A DNA stretch of 64,000 nucleotides from HXMU1420-13 sp963691715 (GTDB taxonomy: Bacteria; Bacteroidota; Rhodothermia; Balneolales; Balneolaceae). The notes under the pieces were generated by a model that was not told the origin of the DNA, searched no databases, and worked only from the letters and a program-made list of their open reading frames with translations. The position numbers were made by a program, and so were the translations under genes. This document shows positions 28,101 to 35,979 of this stretch, in pieces; positions within the stretch are counted from its first letter, which is position 1; every line of letters starts with the position of its first letter. The stretch covers positions 1,736,001 through 1,800,000 of the forward strand of contig OY829281.1 of the NCBI GenBank assembly GCA_963691715.1, given 5' to 3'.

Positions 28101-28524
28101 TAGCTATCCATTTTTTGCCATAGCAGGTAATCAGACCGCTTTTACAAGTTTAAGTTGGTTTATGCCAATTTTTAAAAATATAAATACTCAAATTGGTCCG
28201 TATATGTTTGATAAGATGTATGCACGATTCTTTTTCGAAACCGGTAATGGATGGTTTTTGGGGAATAGCTCAGGTTCTGAAACCGCCCGCAGACTTACAA
28301 CTGGCAACAACTTAAAGAGTGGTATTGGAGCCGAGTTACGATTAGCCTCTAGCGGATACTATTTATTCCCTCTTAAATTTTTCCTTAGTGCAAGTTACGG
28401 ATTCAATGATTTCTCTGTCACTTTACCCGATGCTTTTCAAACAGGAACAGACAGTAATCGTGTTCGTTATGGTAAAGAAATACTCATGCACTTTGGTTTA
28501 ACCTTTGATTTTGAACTACTATGA
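25171..28524 (+). CDS. Gluzincin-type peptidase fused to a TolB-like propeller and a BamA-like barrel
   Basis: The 1117-residue exported protein has three parts. Residues 40-310 form a peptidase-MA-like domain with HEFVH (His131, Glu132, His135) and a third ligand Glu191 in WLAEGTAQY, so this site is intact. Residues 320-610 form a TolB/WD40-like propeller (FSPDGNQIVYSV, MWHPNGKDIYFSYAD). The C-terminal 450 residues look like an outer-membrane barrel (surface-antigen/BamA type). A His-rich loop, EHHSHHDHDH at about 369-378, could bind metal. The start is TTG at 25171 overlapping the previous stop (TTGA); no ATG precedes the signal peptide. Next to PorU and PorV, it may be a T9SS-linked surface protease; that is inference. 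Confidence 0.8.
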   Translation: MIKAYYIYLLLPLTILGSGIVIGQTNPAYYEYSHNHLGWYSIESTHFIIHFQEGNSRSAQVVSRIAEEIYNPITELYQYEPDSKVNIVLKDREDYSNGAAYFFDNKIDIWVPSLDSPLRGTHNWMRNVITHEFVHIVQIQASMKRKRTIPILYLQWLSYEKVRRPDVLYGFPNGIVSLPFASINIPAWLAEGTAQYQTKDIRYDTWDSHRDMILRTRILSDTYFSLKEMGTFSSKTSIERETVYNQGFGFVIYLAQRFGDDVLREISNNLGESKVYTVEEALEMATGESGTQIFNDWIEERKNHYESIINDLILTNSDYIESDGFFNFYPKVSPDGSTVAYLSNKGRDHSTVSLYLQTDNDSSSISSIDEHHSHHDHDHAVCAQPTIPFISTSFSFSPDGNQIVYSVNKKNKFGETYRDLFIYDLKTKESKRLTQSARIQSPNWGTNEYIVAIKYESGTQNLVTFHPDSTEHLKTITSFSDAETIFSPMWHPNGKDIYFSYADFGQRSIKKINLKSGVISDVLADNFTDYRDPFITENGRYLLYAANHKGQFNVYRKDLETHKTKKLTSVVGGAFMPHQIGSTLYFSEYETDGYKLKKQILNASDVVDFEEPKLPNLYMDTEVTLNNYNDKDIDAFDDYAKNVADTGSYKFNLPNFYGTEKLEYRDYEDTFLNYSFFPVLRFDNYTKLNGSNGALLREGNFGKLGENLLRDMKPGVYFANRDAIDKLSVFGGIMVGLTSKPAEDIGDFFSPSRLFRLDRDIFFMAEYRGLPFIKRSWSPTIAIEIFNLHRNVKNGLSIEEFPCTSCTPDTTGVDIGYEVWEANLFLRSKLSRRSLIEFGIGYSPYQVQTDNFFSKELETLISGSSSEYFKATTLSLAYTFNYYTYTVDADIAPLGLKGYLRYQYQPSQLLEEYEIKEGVLIPIFNKTKNQSTELHVRYGFKIFGNQAFQARVRGFTYFNDPKDSFYTDYVGGFLGMRSYPFFAIAGNQTAFTSLSWFMPIFKNINTQIGPYMFDKMYARFFFETGNGWFLGNSSGSETARRLTTGNNLKSGIGAELRLASSGYYLFPLKFFLSASYGFNDFSVTLPDAFQTGTDSNRVRYGKEILMHFGLTFDFELL

Positions 28525-29525
28525 GATCGCTATTATTTTTTCTCATCATAATGTTTTATGGAATTAGCACTAAAGCTCAACCAATGAAATCTTTTTTAAG
28601 TGGACCAATATTACTGGAAGAATCTGCTGATTCATTGCAAGTATACCAAACAAAATTATCTTTTTTGCCGGATCAATTTTCGACTGAATATACATCTAAT
28701 TCAATATTTGAGGCCACAAAAACTAAGCCGGGTATTGCAATGTTATCTTCTGCAATAATCCCAGGAAGTGGTCAGGCACTAAATGATAAATGGGGACGAG
28801 CTACAATCTATCTATTAGCAGAGGTTATTAGCCTAGCATATTATTTTAATCAAAATGGAAAAGCTAAAGATAACGAACGTGCTTATGAAGCATATGCAGA
28901 TCAAAATTGGAGCCCTGTTGCTTATGCAAAATGGTTGGTAGATTACTCAAATGCACATGGCTTAAATCAAGACTTGAATGAATTCCTAAACTTAAGTGAG
29001 TTAGTTAGTAATCTTGAACCAGATTTTGAAAAAACATCCAATGATTGGGGGAAACTTGGTACATCAGGATTATCTCTCATCCGGAAAGTTGAGGTTAAAA
29101 CCCCTTTTATAAAACAAGATGGAACTGTTAGAAGTGAATTTTCCCATGTTTTACAAGATTTTGGTTCTCAACAATATTATGAATTAATGAGTAAGTATTA
29201 CCAATTTCAACCTGGATGGCAAGATTTCTATACAACAAGAAATGATCCAAATGGTCTATATTATGGTTATGGGGAAAATCATATTTCTTTTGGCTACACA
29301 TGGGATAATTCAATGATAACTCCTAATTTCATGGAAGGACGCGATAGAGCTGCCGAATTCAATGAAAATTATCGCCAGGCTGGGAACATCATCAAATTTT
29401 TAGTGGTAAATCATGTTATATCAGCGTTTGATGCGTTTTTCACAATAAAGCTCAAAAATACTAAATTAGAAACAAAATCTAAGTTAGTTGGGGAAGAATC
29501 AATTTCGTTGATCTGGCACTTTTAA
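28521..29525 (+). CDS. DUF5683-like exported protein
   Basis: The 334-residue product has a signal peptide (ending STKAQP) and a block, KPGIAMLSSAIIPGSGQALNDKWGRATIYLLAEVI (split here only by context), resembling the Pro-Gly-Ser-Gly hairpin and following membrane segment of DUF5683 proteins. The rest is hydrophilic and rich in aromatic residues. It overlaps the end of the peptidase-barrel gene by 4 bases, so it belongs to the same transcript. The function is unknown; envelope location is likely. Confidence 0.65.
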   Translation: MRSLLFFLIIMFYGISTKAQPMKSFLSGPILLEESADSLQVYQTKLSFLPDQFSTEYTSNSIFEATKTKPGIAMLSSAIIPGSGQALNDKWGRATIYLLAEVISLAYYFNQNGKAKDNERAYEAYADQNWSPVAYAKWLVDYSNAHGLNQDLNEFLNLSELVSNLEPDFEKTSNDWGKLGTSGLSLIRKVEVKTPFIKQDGTVRSEFSHVLQDFGSQQYYELMSKYYQFQPGWQDFYTTRNDPNGLYYGYGENHISFGYTWDNSMITPNFMEGRDRAAEFNENYRQAGNIIKFLVVNHVISAFDAFFTIKLKNTKLETKSKLVGEESISLIWHF

Positions 29526-29553
29526 CATCACAGATCTTCTCGTATTTTCAGCT

Positions 29554-30363
29554 ATGCTAAAAGCACTTTTTACAAATAAATTCCTGTACATAATAATTTT
29601 TTCACTTGTAGGGTTAGGAGCTCTCTCACTCATTACCTTAGATAAATTTATTATGCCACATTATACCAAATATAATGAAGGAATTACTGTACCGGATATC
29701 ACAAGAATTTCTTTAGAAGAAGCAAAAGAACAACTTACAAGTATAGGACTTCGTTTCGAAGTTGCTGATCGTAGAGCTAATTCTGCATATCCAGCAAATT
29801 ATGTCATTGATCAAGCTCCTTCAGCTTCTATTCTTGTGAAACCAAACCGAAAAATATATTTAACGGTTAATGCTGCTGTTAAACCAAAGGTTACTGTACC
29901 AAATGTGGTAAATCTTTCTCTTAGAAATGCACAAGTTCAACTCCAAAATTATGGGATCCAAGTTGGGTCAATCAGTTATGAATCTTCTCGATTTAAAAAC
30001 GCGGTGATGCGTCAAAGTATTGATGAAGGAACGATAGTTGACCGCGGAACAACCATAGAATTGGTGGTAAGCGATGGTCTTGGAGATAAAATTGTCACTG
30101 TTCCTTCTATTAAAGGTTTGAGGTTGCCTGATGCTCAATTCAAATTAAGAGAAGCTGGTTTAAGAGTGGGAGAAATTAGATTCCAACCTATAAAAGAAGT
30201 AGCCCCAAATGTTGTTTTAGATTTTTCACCTAATGTATCCTCTCTGGTTGAAGGAGAATCTTTAACTTTAGTAATATCAGAACGATTTGATGTAATTGAA
30301 GAAATAGAAGGTGGAGTAATAATTACTGATTCAACTGGTATTAACAATAATCAAACTCCTTAA
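29554..30363 (+). CDS. Membrane-anchored PASTA-domain protein
   Basis: This 269-residue protein has one N-terminal membrane helix (residues 10-30) and then three PASTA repeats: ITVPDITRISLEEAKEQL, VTVPNVVNLSLRNAQVQL and VTVPSIKGLRLPDAQFKL. PASTA domains recognise peptidoglycan or beta-lactam-like ligands and are common on Ser/Thr kinases and penicillin-binding proteins. No kinase or transpeptidase domain is present, so this is a stand-alone sensor or anchor. It lies between the envelope cluster and rpe with short gaps, suggesting one operon. Confidence 0.88.
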   Translation: MLKALFTNKFLYIIIFSLVGLGALSLITLDKFIMPHYTKYNEGITVPDITRISLEEAKEQLTSIGLRFEVADRRANSAYPANYVIDQAPSASILVKPNRKIYLTVNAAVKPKVTVPNVVNLSLRNAQVQLQNYGIQVGSISYESSRFKNAVMRQSIDEGTIVDRGTTIELVVSDGLGDKIVTVPSIKGLRLPDAQFKLREAGLRVGEIRFQPIKEVAPNVVLDFSPNVSSLVEGESLTLVISERFDVIEEIEGGVIITDSTGINNNQTP

Positions 30364-30381
30364 AATTAGGAGAATTAACCC

Positions 30382-31047
30382 ATGAATTTTGAACTTCCAG
30401 TATTGGCACCTTCCATTTTAGCCGCCAATTTTTTGACTCTAGAAAAAGATATACAACATACTCTTGATGGCGGTGTTCGTTGGATTCATTGTGATATTAT
30501 GGATGGTCATTTTGTGCCAAATATAAGTTATGGTCCTGAAATTGTTAAACAAGTATCAAGAATTTCAAATGAAGCGTTTATAGACGTTCATTTAATGATA
30601 GAAAATCCCGATTTTTACGTTGAAGAGTTCGTTAATGCTGGCGCCGATTTAATTGCTGTACATTATGAAGCCTGCCCACATCTACATCGATCCATCCAAA
30701 AAATAAAAAGTTATGGAATAATGGCTGGGGTAGCTATTAATCCTGCAACTTTTCTCTACAACATTGAACCGATTTTGTCGGAAATTGATATGGTAGTACT
30801 AATGAGTGTTAATCCAGGTTTTGGAGGTCAGAGCTTCATTGAAAACACATACCAAAGAATTGAAGAACTGGTTGATTTAAGGGAAGCTGGAAATCATAGT
30901 TTCTTAATTCAAGTAGATGGTGGAGTAAATTTAAAAAATATCGTAGATGTGAAAAATGCAGGGGCGGATGTTTTAGTTGCTGGTAGCAGTGTTTTTAAGG
31001 CACAGAATATTAAATCAAGAGTTAAAGAACTAATTGAACTTTTATAA
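30382..31047 (+). CDS. rpe: Ribulose-phosphate 3-epimerase
   Basis: This 221-residue TIM-barrel enzyme interconverts ribulose-5-phosphate and xylulose-5-phosphate in the pentose phosphate pathway. Signature parts are APSILAANF, HCDIMDGHFVPN with the metal/catalytic Asp and His, IDVHLMIENP, VNPGFGGQSF and the phosphate-binding VDGGVN...LVAGSSVF. AGGAGA stands 8 bases before the ATG, an unusually good ribosome site for this genome. It lies between the PASTA gene and phoH. Confidence 0.97.
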   Translation: MNFELPVLAPSILAANFLTLEKDIQHTLDGGVRWIHCDIMDGHFVPNISYGPEIVKQVSRISNEAFIDVHLMIENPDFYVEEFVNAGADLIAVHYEACPHLHRSIQKIKSYGIMAGVAINPATFLYNIEPILSEIDMVVLMSVNPGFGGQSFIENTYQRIEELVDLREAGNHSFLIQVDGGVNLKNIVDVKNAGADVLVAGSSVFKAQNIKSRVKELIELL

Positions 31048-31053
31048 ACCAAT

Positions 31054-31167
31054 ATGGATTCTGATAATTCATCTAAAAATTAAAACCTTACCGTTATAGA
31101 AGACCCAAGAACATTTCTTGAACAAAGAATAGAATTACAAGGGGTTGACCCAATCATATTATTTGGA
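31054..31167 (+). other. Interrupted 5' leader of phoH
   Basis: The frame upstream of the assigned phoH start reads a plausible PhoH N-terminus (...ELQGVDPIILFGLQ, including the conserved LFG) back to codon 31084. An in-frame ATG lies at 31054, but TAA at 31081-31083 separates the two. Either the gene starts at a non-ATG codon after the stop, or the stop is a mutation or sequence error. Confidence 0.55.
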
Positions 31168-32109
31168 TTGCAGGATCAACAACTCAGAATCTTGGAAGAA
31201 ACCTTTCAAGAAACTAATATTAATGCTCGAGGTGAACGGATTAAACTCTCAGGTCCCGCCGAAGAAGTAATGGTTTTAAAAGAAGTAATCGTTGGGATGA
31301 TAGAGATAGTGTCTCGAAAGAATAAAATAAGTAAAGAGGATGTAAATACACTTATTACTTTAAAAAATGGACAACTAAGTACCAAAAATACGTCTACAGT
31401 AGATATTGGAGATGGGGAACTGATACTTTATACGCATAAAGGTCAAGCAGTAGTCGCTAAAACTCCTGGTCAAAAAGAAATTTATAAATCTTCTGCAATC
31501 CATGATATTGTTTTTTCAATTGGGCCTGCAGGAACGGGAAAAACATATACATCGGTAGCACTCGCAGTAAAAGCATTAAAAGAACGAAGAGTAGAAAAAA
31601 TCATCCTTGCTCGCCCAGCTGTTGAAGCAGGTGAAAACTTGGGATTTTTGCCCGGCGATCTGAAAGAAAAAATTGACCCATATTTACGCCCTTTGTACGA
31701 TGCTTTAGAAGATATGATTGATCAAGACAAGTTAGACTTGCATTTACAAAAGAATGTGATTGAAATAGCACCACTTGCTTACATGAGGGGACGTACATTA
31801 AATAATGCGTTTGTTATTCTGGATGAGGCTCAGAATGCTACAAATACTCAAATGAAGATGTTTTTAACAAGAATCGGGTTTAACAGCCGTGCAATCATTA
31901 CTGGTGATATCACCCAAACAGATTTACCCCGTAAGCACCAATCTGGTCTGATTTCCATTCAACGAATTCTTAAAGATATAGAAGGTATTGATTTTGTAAA
32001 TCTTGGTGATGAGGATGTTGTTCGTCATCGGTTAGTAAAAGATATCATTAATGCTTATGAAAAGTATGATGCCGTTGTACAGAATCAAAAGACCGACCGA
32101 GATGAATGA
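31168..32109 (+). CDS. PhoH family ATPase
   Basis: The 313-residue PhoH protein has a Walker A motif GPAGTGKT near residue 119 and a Walker B VILDEAQN. PLAYMRGRTLNNAFVIL lies just before Walker B; ITGDITQTDLP and VVRHRLV follow. PhoH ATPases bind nucleotide and are linked to RNA metabolism. TTG at 31168 is the start given here, yet coding similarity continues about 28 residues further upstream until an in-frame TAA. The true start is thus uncertain. It lies 120 bp after rpe and overlaps the MBL hydrolase gene by 8 bases. Confidence 0.85.
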   Translation: MQDQQLRILEETFQETNINARGERIKLSGPAEEVMVLKEVIVGMIEIVSRKNKISKEDVNTLITLKNGQLSTKNTSTVDIGDGELILYTHKGQAVVAKTPGQKEIYKSSAIHDIVFSIGPAGTGKTYTSVALAVKALKERRVEKIILARPAVEAGENLGFLPGDLKEKIDPYLRPLYDALEDMIDQDKLDLHLQKNVIEIAPLAYMRGRTLNNAFVILDEAQNATNTQMKMFLTRIGFNSRAIITGDITQTDLPRKHQSGLISIQRILKDIEGIDFVNLGDEDVVRHRLVKDIINAYEKYDAVVQNQKTDRDE

Positions 32110-32905
32110 AACATATGTGACTGCACTTTATGATGGTACATTTTCAGTTGGGATAGATAAAAAATTTATTAGAATTCCCAGAACTGGCAGACAATTTCGT
32201 GCATCACTCAAAATTTCTTTAAATCCTTTCTTAATAAATACTCCTACAAAAAAGATACTTTTTGATGTTGGAATAGGTGAATTTGGTGAAGATACAGGAG
32301 TTCATTCTATCCTGAAAAATCTTGACCATCATGATATCCAAGACTTTGAAATAACAGACATATTTATTAGTCATTTACATTATGATCACATTGGAGGGCT
32401 TGCTCACCGAGAAAATGGCTTTTGGGAACTTACTTTCCCAGAAGCTAAAATTTGGGTTTCAAAAGTAGATTGGACTAGAATTATACATAAAGATGTTTTT
32501 TATGATGAAGAAAAAACAGAATTCATTGCTTTTCTAGATGCGAAAGCTAACCTACATTTTCTAGAAGAAATAGATAATTCATATCCAGAAATTAGTGTTG
32601 AAACCATAGGAGGTCATACACAACATCATGTAGCTCTTTTTTTTAATGATGGTTCTAATAAATTTTTAATGGCTGGAGATGTAATTGCAACAAGAAATCA
32701 AATCAATAGAAAATTTGCTGCTAAATATGATTATGATCCTAAGATGAGTCAATCACAAAGAGAACGATTAGCTAACTTTGCGTTCCAAAATGATTACTTA
32801 ATTCTTTGTTATCATGACGATTATCATCCAATAGTACGGTTAACAGGCTATGATGAAAAACAAGGATACTTCACGAAACCAGTGAATTATGAAGATAATA
32901 TCTGA
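32102..32905 (+). CDS. MBL-fold metallo-hydrolase
   Basis: A beta-lactamase-fold hydrolase of 267 residues from the ATG at 32102. It has the metal site SHLHYDHIGG, a later His in GGHTQHHVALF, the Asp in MAGDVIA and a final His in LCYHDDYHP. These proteins range from lactonases to glyoxalases; the substrate here is unknown. An upstream ATG at 32051 would add 17 residues with no family match, fully inside phoH, so the later start is better. The 3' end overlaps the next gene by 17 bases, indicating coupled translation. Confidence 0.88.
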   Translation: MNETYVTALYDGTFSVGIDKKFIRIPRTGRQFRASLKISLNPFLINTPTKKILFDVGIGEFGEDTGVHSILKNLDHHDIQDFEITDIFISHLHYDHIGGLAHRENGFWELTFPEAKIWVSKVDWTRIIHKDVFYDEEKTEFIAFLDAKANLHFLEEIDNSYPEISVETIGGHTQHHVALFFNDGSNKFLMAGDVIATRNQINRKFAAKYDYDPKMSQSQRERLANFAFQNDYLILCYHDDYHPIVRLTGYDEKQGYFTKPVNYEDNI

Positions 32906-33683
32906 AAAGATTACCTCAATATTTTTATATCTCACTAACCTTGGATTACCCACTAAAATAGATATAGCCATTATTCTAGGGTCTGGTCTAGGAGATTTTG
33001 GAACACAAATTCATAACACAACTACTATTCCTTATGCCGAGATTCCAAATTTCCCAAAATCAACTGTTGCTGGGCATTCAGGTTCTTTAATCGTTGGTAA
33101 TGTTGCTGATAAAACAGTAATGGCATTTTCAGGACGTTTTCACTTTTATGAAGGATACCCTTTTTCAACTTCCATTATTCCTGTCCAACTTTCCGCAAAC
33201 TTTGGAGTTGATACATTAATTATATCCAATGCAGCTGGGGGTATAAACCTCTCTTATCGTGTTGGAGATCTTATGGTGATTAATAATATTATTCATCCGT
33301 ATGTAGAAATTCCTATTCCAAAAAAAATTAACTGGCTAGAAACTCTAAAAAAAAATGCTATTTCGGCTCAAAAAATTGCAACAAGTATTGGTGTTGAAAT
33401 AAAAAGTGGTACATATTTATATGTAACAGGTCCGAATTATGAGACAAAAGCTGAAATTCTAGCTTTTAGAAAGCTTGGCGGAGATGTTGTTGGCATGAGT
33501 ACTGCTCCAGAATTAATGGCAGCCAGTAATCTAGGAATAAAAACCACTGCTATTTCTCTCATCACTAATGCTGCAGCTGGTATTATCGATCAAAAATTAG
33601 ATCATGCAGAAGTGAAAGAAGCCGCTGAAATGAAAAAAGACGAGTTTGCTAAGTTGGTAATTGGATTAATAAATAATTCGTAA
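32889..33683 (+). CDS. Purine nucleoside phosphorylase
   Basis: A 264-residue PNP of the trimeric, low-molecular-mass class. Motifs include AIILGSGLGDFG (phosphate loop), AGHSGSLIVG, SGRFHFYEGYPF, SNAAGGIN, YVTGPNYETKAEI and VVGMSTAPELMAAS, followed by SLITNAAAGI. It cleaves purine nucleosides to base and ribose-1-phosphate for salvage. A slight change, MSTAPE instead of the usual MSTVPE, is not expected to matter. It ends the long rightward run that begins with porU and converges on the M24 peptidase gene with no gap. Confidence 0.94.
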   Translation: MKIISEKITSIFLYLTNLGLPTKIDIAIILGSGLGDFGTQIHNTTTIPYAEIPNFPKSTVAGHSGSLIVGNVADKTVMAFSGRFHFYEGYPFSTSIIPVQLSANFGVDTLIISNAAGGINLSYRVGDLMVINNIIHPYVEIPIPKKINWLETLKKNAISAQKIATSIGVEIKSGTYLYVTGPNYETKAEILAFRKLGGDVVGMSTAPELMAASNLGIKTTAISLITNAAAGIIDQKLDHAEVKEAAEMKKDEFAKLVIGLINNS

Positions 33684-35042
33684 TCACTGCCTTGCAGGTA
33701 TTCGTGGAATAGTCATAATCTCTTTTTGCCTGCCATCAATGTACCACACTCCAGATTTGTCAAAAAATGCTTCTTCTTCCAACATGATTCGGATTTCTTT
33801 ACCCCACTCTTCAATGTAAGTGGCATTATTTAGTTCTATGGAATACGCAGTATTTAGCTGAAGCGGGTAATCACCATCACCGGGAACTCCACCTTGTGCA
33901 TCCCACATGCCTAATGTAGTACCTGCCCCATGGCCATGATATCCTATAGGATGTGTATAAATTGACGGTTTTAATCCTTCTTCAATAGCTTGTTTACGTG
34001 ACATAGCTAACACTTCGTTACCTGTTCTTCCTTCTTTAAAATTATTTGTAAAGATATCCTGAAGTCGATTACCGTTATCAAATGCCTTTTTTAAATAATC
34101 AGGAACTTTTGTTTCACCTGGTCTTAGCACATAAGCGTGTTGTTGAGTATCCGTATTTAAGCGGAGATATGTAATTCCAAAATCAACATGTAGAAGATCA
34201 CCTGGCTGTATTACATTGTTACCAGGTCTAGAATCGAATGTTCTTAGATGATCAAAGGATTCAGGATCAGCTCTTTGAATAGACACAGATGGGTGAAACC
34301 ATGTAATCAAATTTAAGTCACGAATTCTTTCTCTGTACCACCAAACAACATCTTCTGTAGTTGTTATACCTGGCTGTATGGCTTTACTTGAGAAACCTTC
34401 CGCAATGATTTCATGAGCAATTCTCACAATTTGAGGATATATCGCCATTTCTTTAGCCGAACGGGTTTCCAGCCAACCTACGGCTACCATTTCTGCAGAT
34501 ACAAGTTTAGCTGTATTCTCATTTCCAAGTGCTTGAATCATTTCTTGGTAATCGGTAAATACCATGCCATCTGCATGTTGCCAATGCTCCGACTGATTAA
34601 TCCCAATATTTTTAGGATTTCGCTCATCTATTATTTCCTTAAGCCGTGCCCATTGATCAGGTTGTACTTCTTTGTCCCATGCTTTTTTAAATACTTCACC
34701 AACATCATATCTAGCAACTGCTAATGTTTCTAAACCCTCTTCTGGACCACGATCAAAAATTACTAAAATTGTACGCCTGCGAGCATTTAACCATGTAGAA
34801 GGTAACATGGTTTTAATTATAGGATCTTCATTATATTCTCGGGCAATAATCACCCACATATCTAGATCATTCTTCCTCATAATATCTGGGAGAATTGTTT
34901 CTACTTTATCCTTAAGTATATCATCAATAATTTTTGCCCGTTCCTTCATCGGTAAGATGTATGGCATCACATGAGGCATCGATTGTGAATAAGCTGTTTG
35001 GCAAATAAGCGCTAAGAATAAAATAAAGAGTGTCTTTTTCAT
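33684..35042 (-). CDS. Secreted M24 family metallopeptidase (aminopeptidase P-like)
   Basis: This product of about 452 residues starts MKKTLFILFLALICQTAYSQ, a signal peptide. It has a full M24 pita-bread domain: VDFGITYLRLNTDTQQ (two Asp ligands), THPIGYHGHGAG (His), SIELNNATY (Glu) and EEEAFF (Glu). It likely removes N-terminal residues from peptides in the periplasm. I use the ATG at 35042; a TTG extension would run into the inverted repeat of the insertion sequence. That element begins 14 bp upstream of this ATG, or 6 bp if the target duplication is excluded, and has probably displaced the native promoter. Confidence 0.9.
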   Translation of the reverse strand: MKKTLFILFLALICQTAYSQSMPHVMPYILPMKERAKIIDDILKDKVETILPDIMRKNDLDMWVIIAREYNEDPIIKTMLPSTWLNARRRTILVIFDRGPEEGLETLAVARYDVGEVFKKAWDKEVQPDQWARLKEIIDERNPKNIGINQSEHWQHADGMVFTDYQEMIQALGNENTAKLVSAEMVAVGWLETRSAKEMAIYPQIVRIAHEIIAEGFSSKAIQPGITTTEDVVWWYRERIRDLNLITWFHPSVSIQRADPESFDHLRTFDSRPGNNVIQPGDLLHVDFGITYLRLNTDTQQHAYVLRPGETKVPDYLKKAFDNGNRLQDIFTNNFKEGRTGNEVLAMSRKQAIEEGLKPSIYTHPIGYHGHGAGTTLGMWDAQGGVPGDGDYPLQLNTAYSIELNNATYIEEWGKEIRIMLEEEAFFDKSGVWYIDGRQKEIMTIPRIPARQ

Positions 35043-35048
35043 GAATAA

Positions 35049-35056
35049 TAAAAAAA
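35049..35056. repeat. Target-site duplication, left copy
   Basis: TAAAAAAA flanks the left end of the insertion sequence and is identical to bases 35792-35799 at the right end. Eight bases is the duplication length typical of IS1595-type elements. Confidence 0.85.
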
Positions 35057-35074
35057 GGGTCAAGACAACTTAAG
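35057..35074. repeat. IS left inverted repeat
   Basis: GGGTCAAGACAACTTAAG is the exact reverse complement of 35774-35791. The transposase stop codon lies within it. Confidence 0.95.
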
Positions 35075-35746
35075 AGGGTTGTTTCGGATTAAAGATAAGA
35101 GTTTTGGATAGATATTTTCTTTACGATAATTGAATCGGAATTCGGACTCTTTAAGATGCAGGTAAAAAGTAGCGGGGTGCATTCCCCGGCACTTAACTAA
35201 TCGGGTTTTAGCAAATCCCCAAAAGCCTTCTATTCCGTTGATATGGCTTGTGGAGGTGGCAAACTCATTGCGCCCATGATCCACACGTAGGTGCTTAGCA
35301 TACCCTAAGTCCACCAGCCCATTGTAGCCTCGCCAGCCATCGGAATGAATCACACTTTCTAGGGCTACTTTTCCTCTAATAATAGCCTGTAAGGTCTTTT
35401 TAGAGGCGTTGGGCACCACCTCTGTATACACCTTTCCATTACGCTTGTAGAGTCCAAATACCAATACTTTTCCATACGCACCGCGTCCCCGTTTACCTTT
35501 TACTCGTCGGGCACCAAACAAAGATTCATCGACTTCCACCTGTCCACTAAATGGAGATTCGGACTCACAAAACTCGGCGATACGCCTGCGGATAGCTGTT
35601 AAATGTTTGTTGACTGAATTGCGAGAAATACCACTGAGTTCGGCGGTCTGCACCGCGGTTAGATCTAGGCAAAAAAGGCGTAGAATCTGTCGGAATTTAG
35701 CCTCAGAAATTCGTGAACGGTATATATACTTATTACGGATTGGCAT
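35060..35746 (-). CDS. IS1595-family (IS1016-like) transposase
   Basis: The 228-residue transposase has an N-terminal helix-turn-helix (AVQTAELSGISRNSVNKHL) and an ISXO2-like DDE domain. Catalytic acidic residues are seen in VEVDESLFG and VIHSDGWRGYNG. The motif HINGIEGFWGFAKTRL, followed by LKESEFRFNYR, is typical of the IS1016 branch. The length and ends are normal, so the enzyme is probably active. The TGA stop overlaps the left inverted repeat. No passenger gene is present. Confidence 0.94.
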   Translation of the reverse strand: MPIRNKYIYRSRISEAKFRQILRLFCLDLTAVQTAELSGISRNSVNKHLTAIRRRIAEFCESESPFSGQVEVDESLFGARRVKGKRGRGAYGKVLVFGLYKRNGKVYTEVVPNASKKTLQAIIRGKVALESVIHSDGWRGYNGLVDLGYAKHLRVDHGRNEFATSTSHINGIEGFWGFAKTRLVKCRGMHPATFYLHLKESEFRFNYRKENIYPKLLSLIRNNPLKLS

Positions 35747-35773
35747 ACAACAACTTATGGAATTTTAATATCC

Positions 35774-35791
35774 CTTAAGTTGTCTTGACCC
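35774..35791. repeat. IS right inverted repeat
   Basis: CTTAAGTTGTCTTGACCC mirrors the left end exactly over 18 bases; the match breaks at the next inner base. Confidence 0.95.
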
Positions 35792-35799
35792 TAAAAAAA
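35792..35799. repeat. Target-site duplication, right copy
   Basis: TAAAAAAA repeats the 8 bases at 35049-35056, as expected from staggered cutting at insertion. Confidence 0.85.
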
Positions 35800-35979
35800 T
35801 TGATATCAGGTAAATATGTTGAGCTTTTTGATCAGCTGCAAACATTTTAAATGATATGAAGTATAGAATACTTATATCCTTATTAACATTAGTTTAAATA
35901 TTATTGAATACTAACAATTTAAATTAATTAATTTGATTTAGAGTATATTAACGATTAAATCCTAAAGTACTTTACCAAT

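Larger units (their letters stand above)
35057..35791 (-). mobile_element. Intact IS1595-family insertion sequence, 735 bp
   Basis: The element has perfect 18-bp terminal inverted repeats, one transposase gene (35060-35746) and an 8-bp direct target duplication (TAAAAAAA on both sides). The lack of any decay in ends, gene or duplication points to recent insertion. Removing the element and one duplication restores a continuous AT-rich region upstream of the M24 peptidase gene. Its base composition is visibly richer in G and C than the flanks, suggesting origin from another genome. Confidence 0.95.

Noticed and set aside
34413..34974. Open frames of about 100 codons antisense to the M24 peptidase gene
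   Set aside because: They overlap each other in different frames and show no protein family features.
35800..35979. AT-rich spacer right of the IS as a second element or gene remnant
   Set aside because: No repeat, transposase fragment or coding frame is visible; it reads as the original promoter region.
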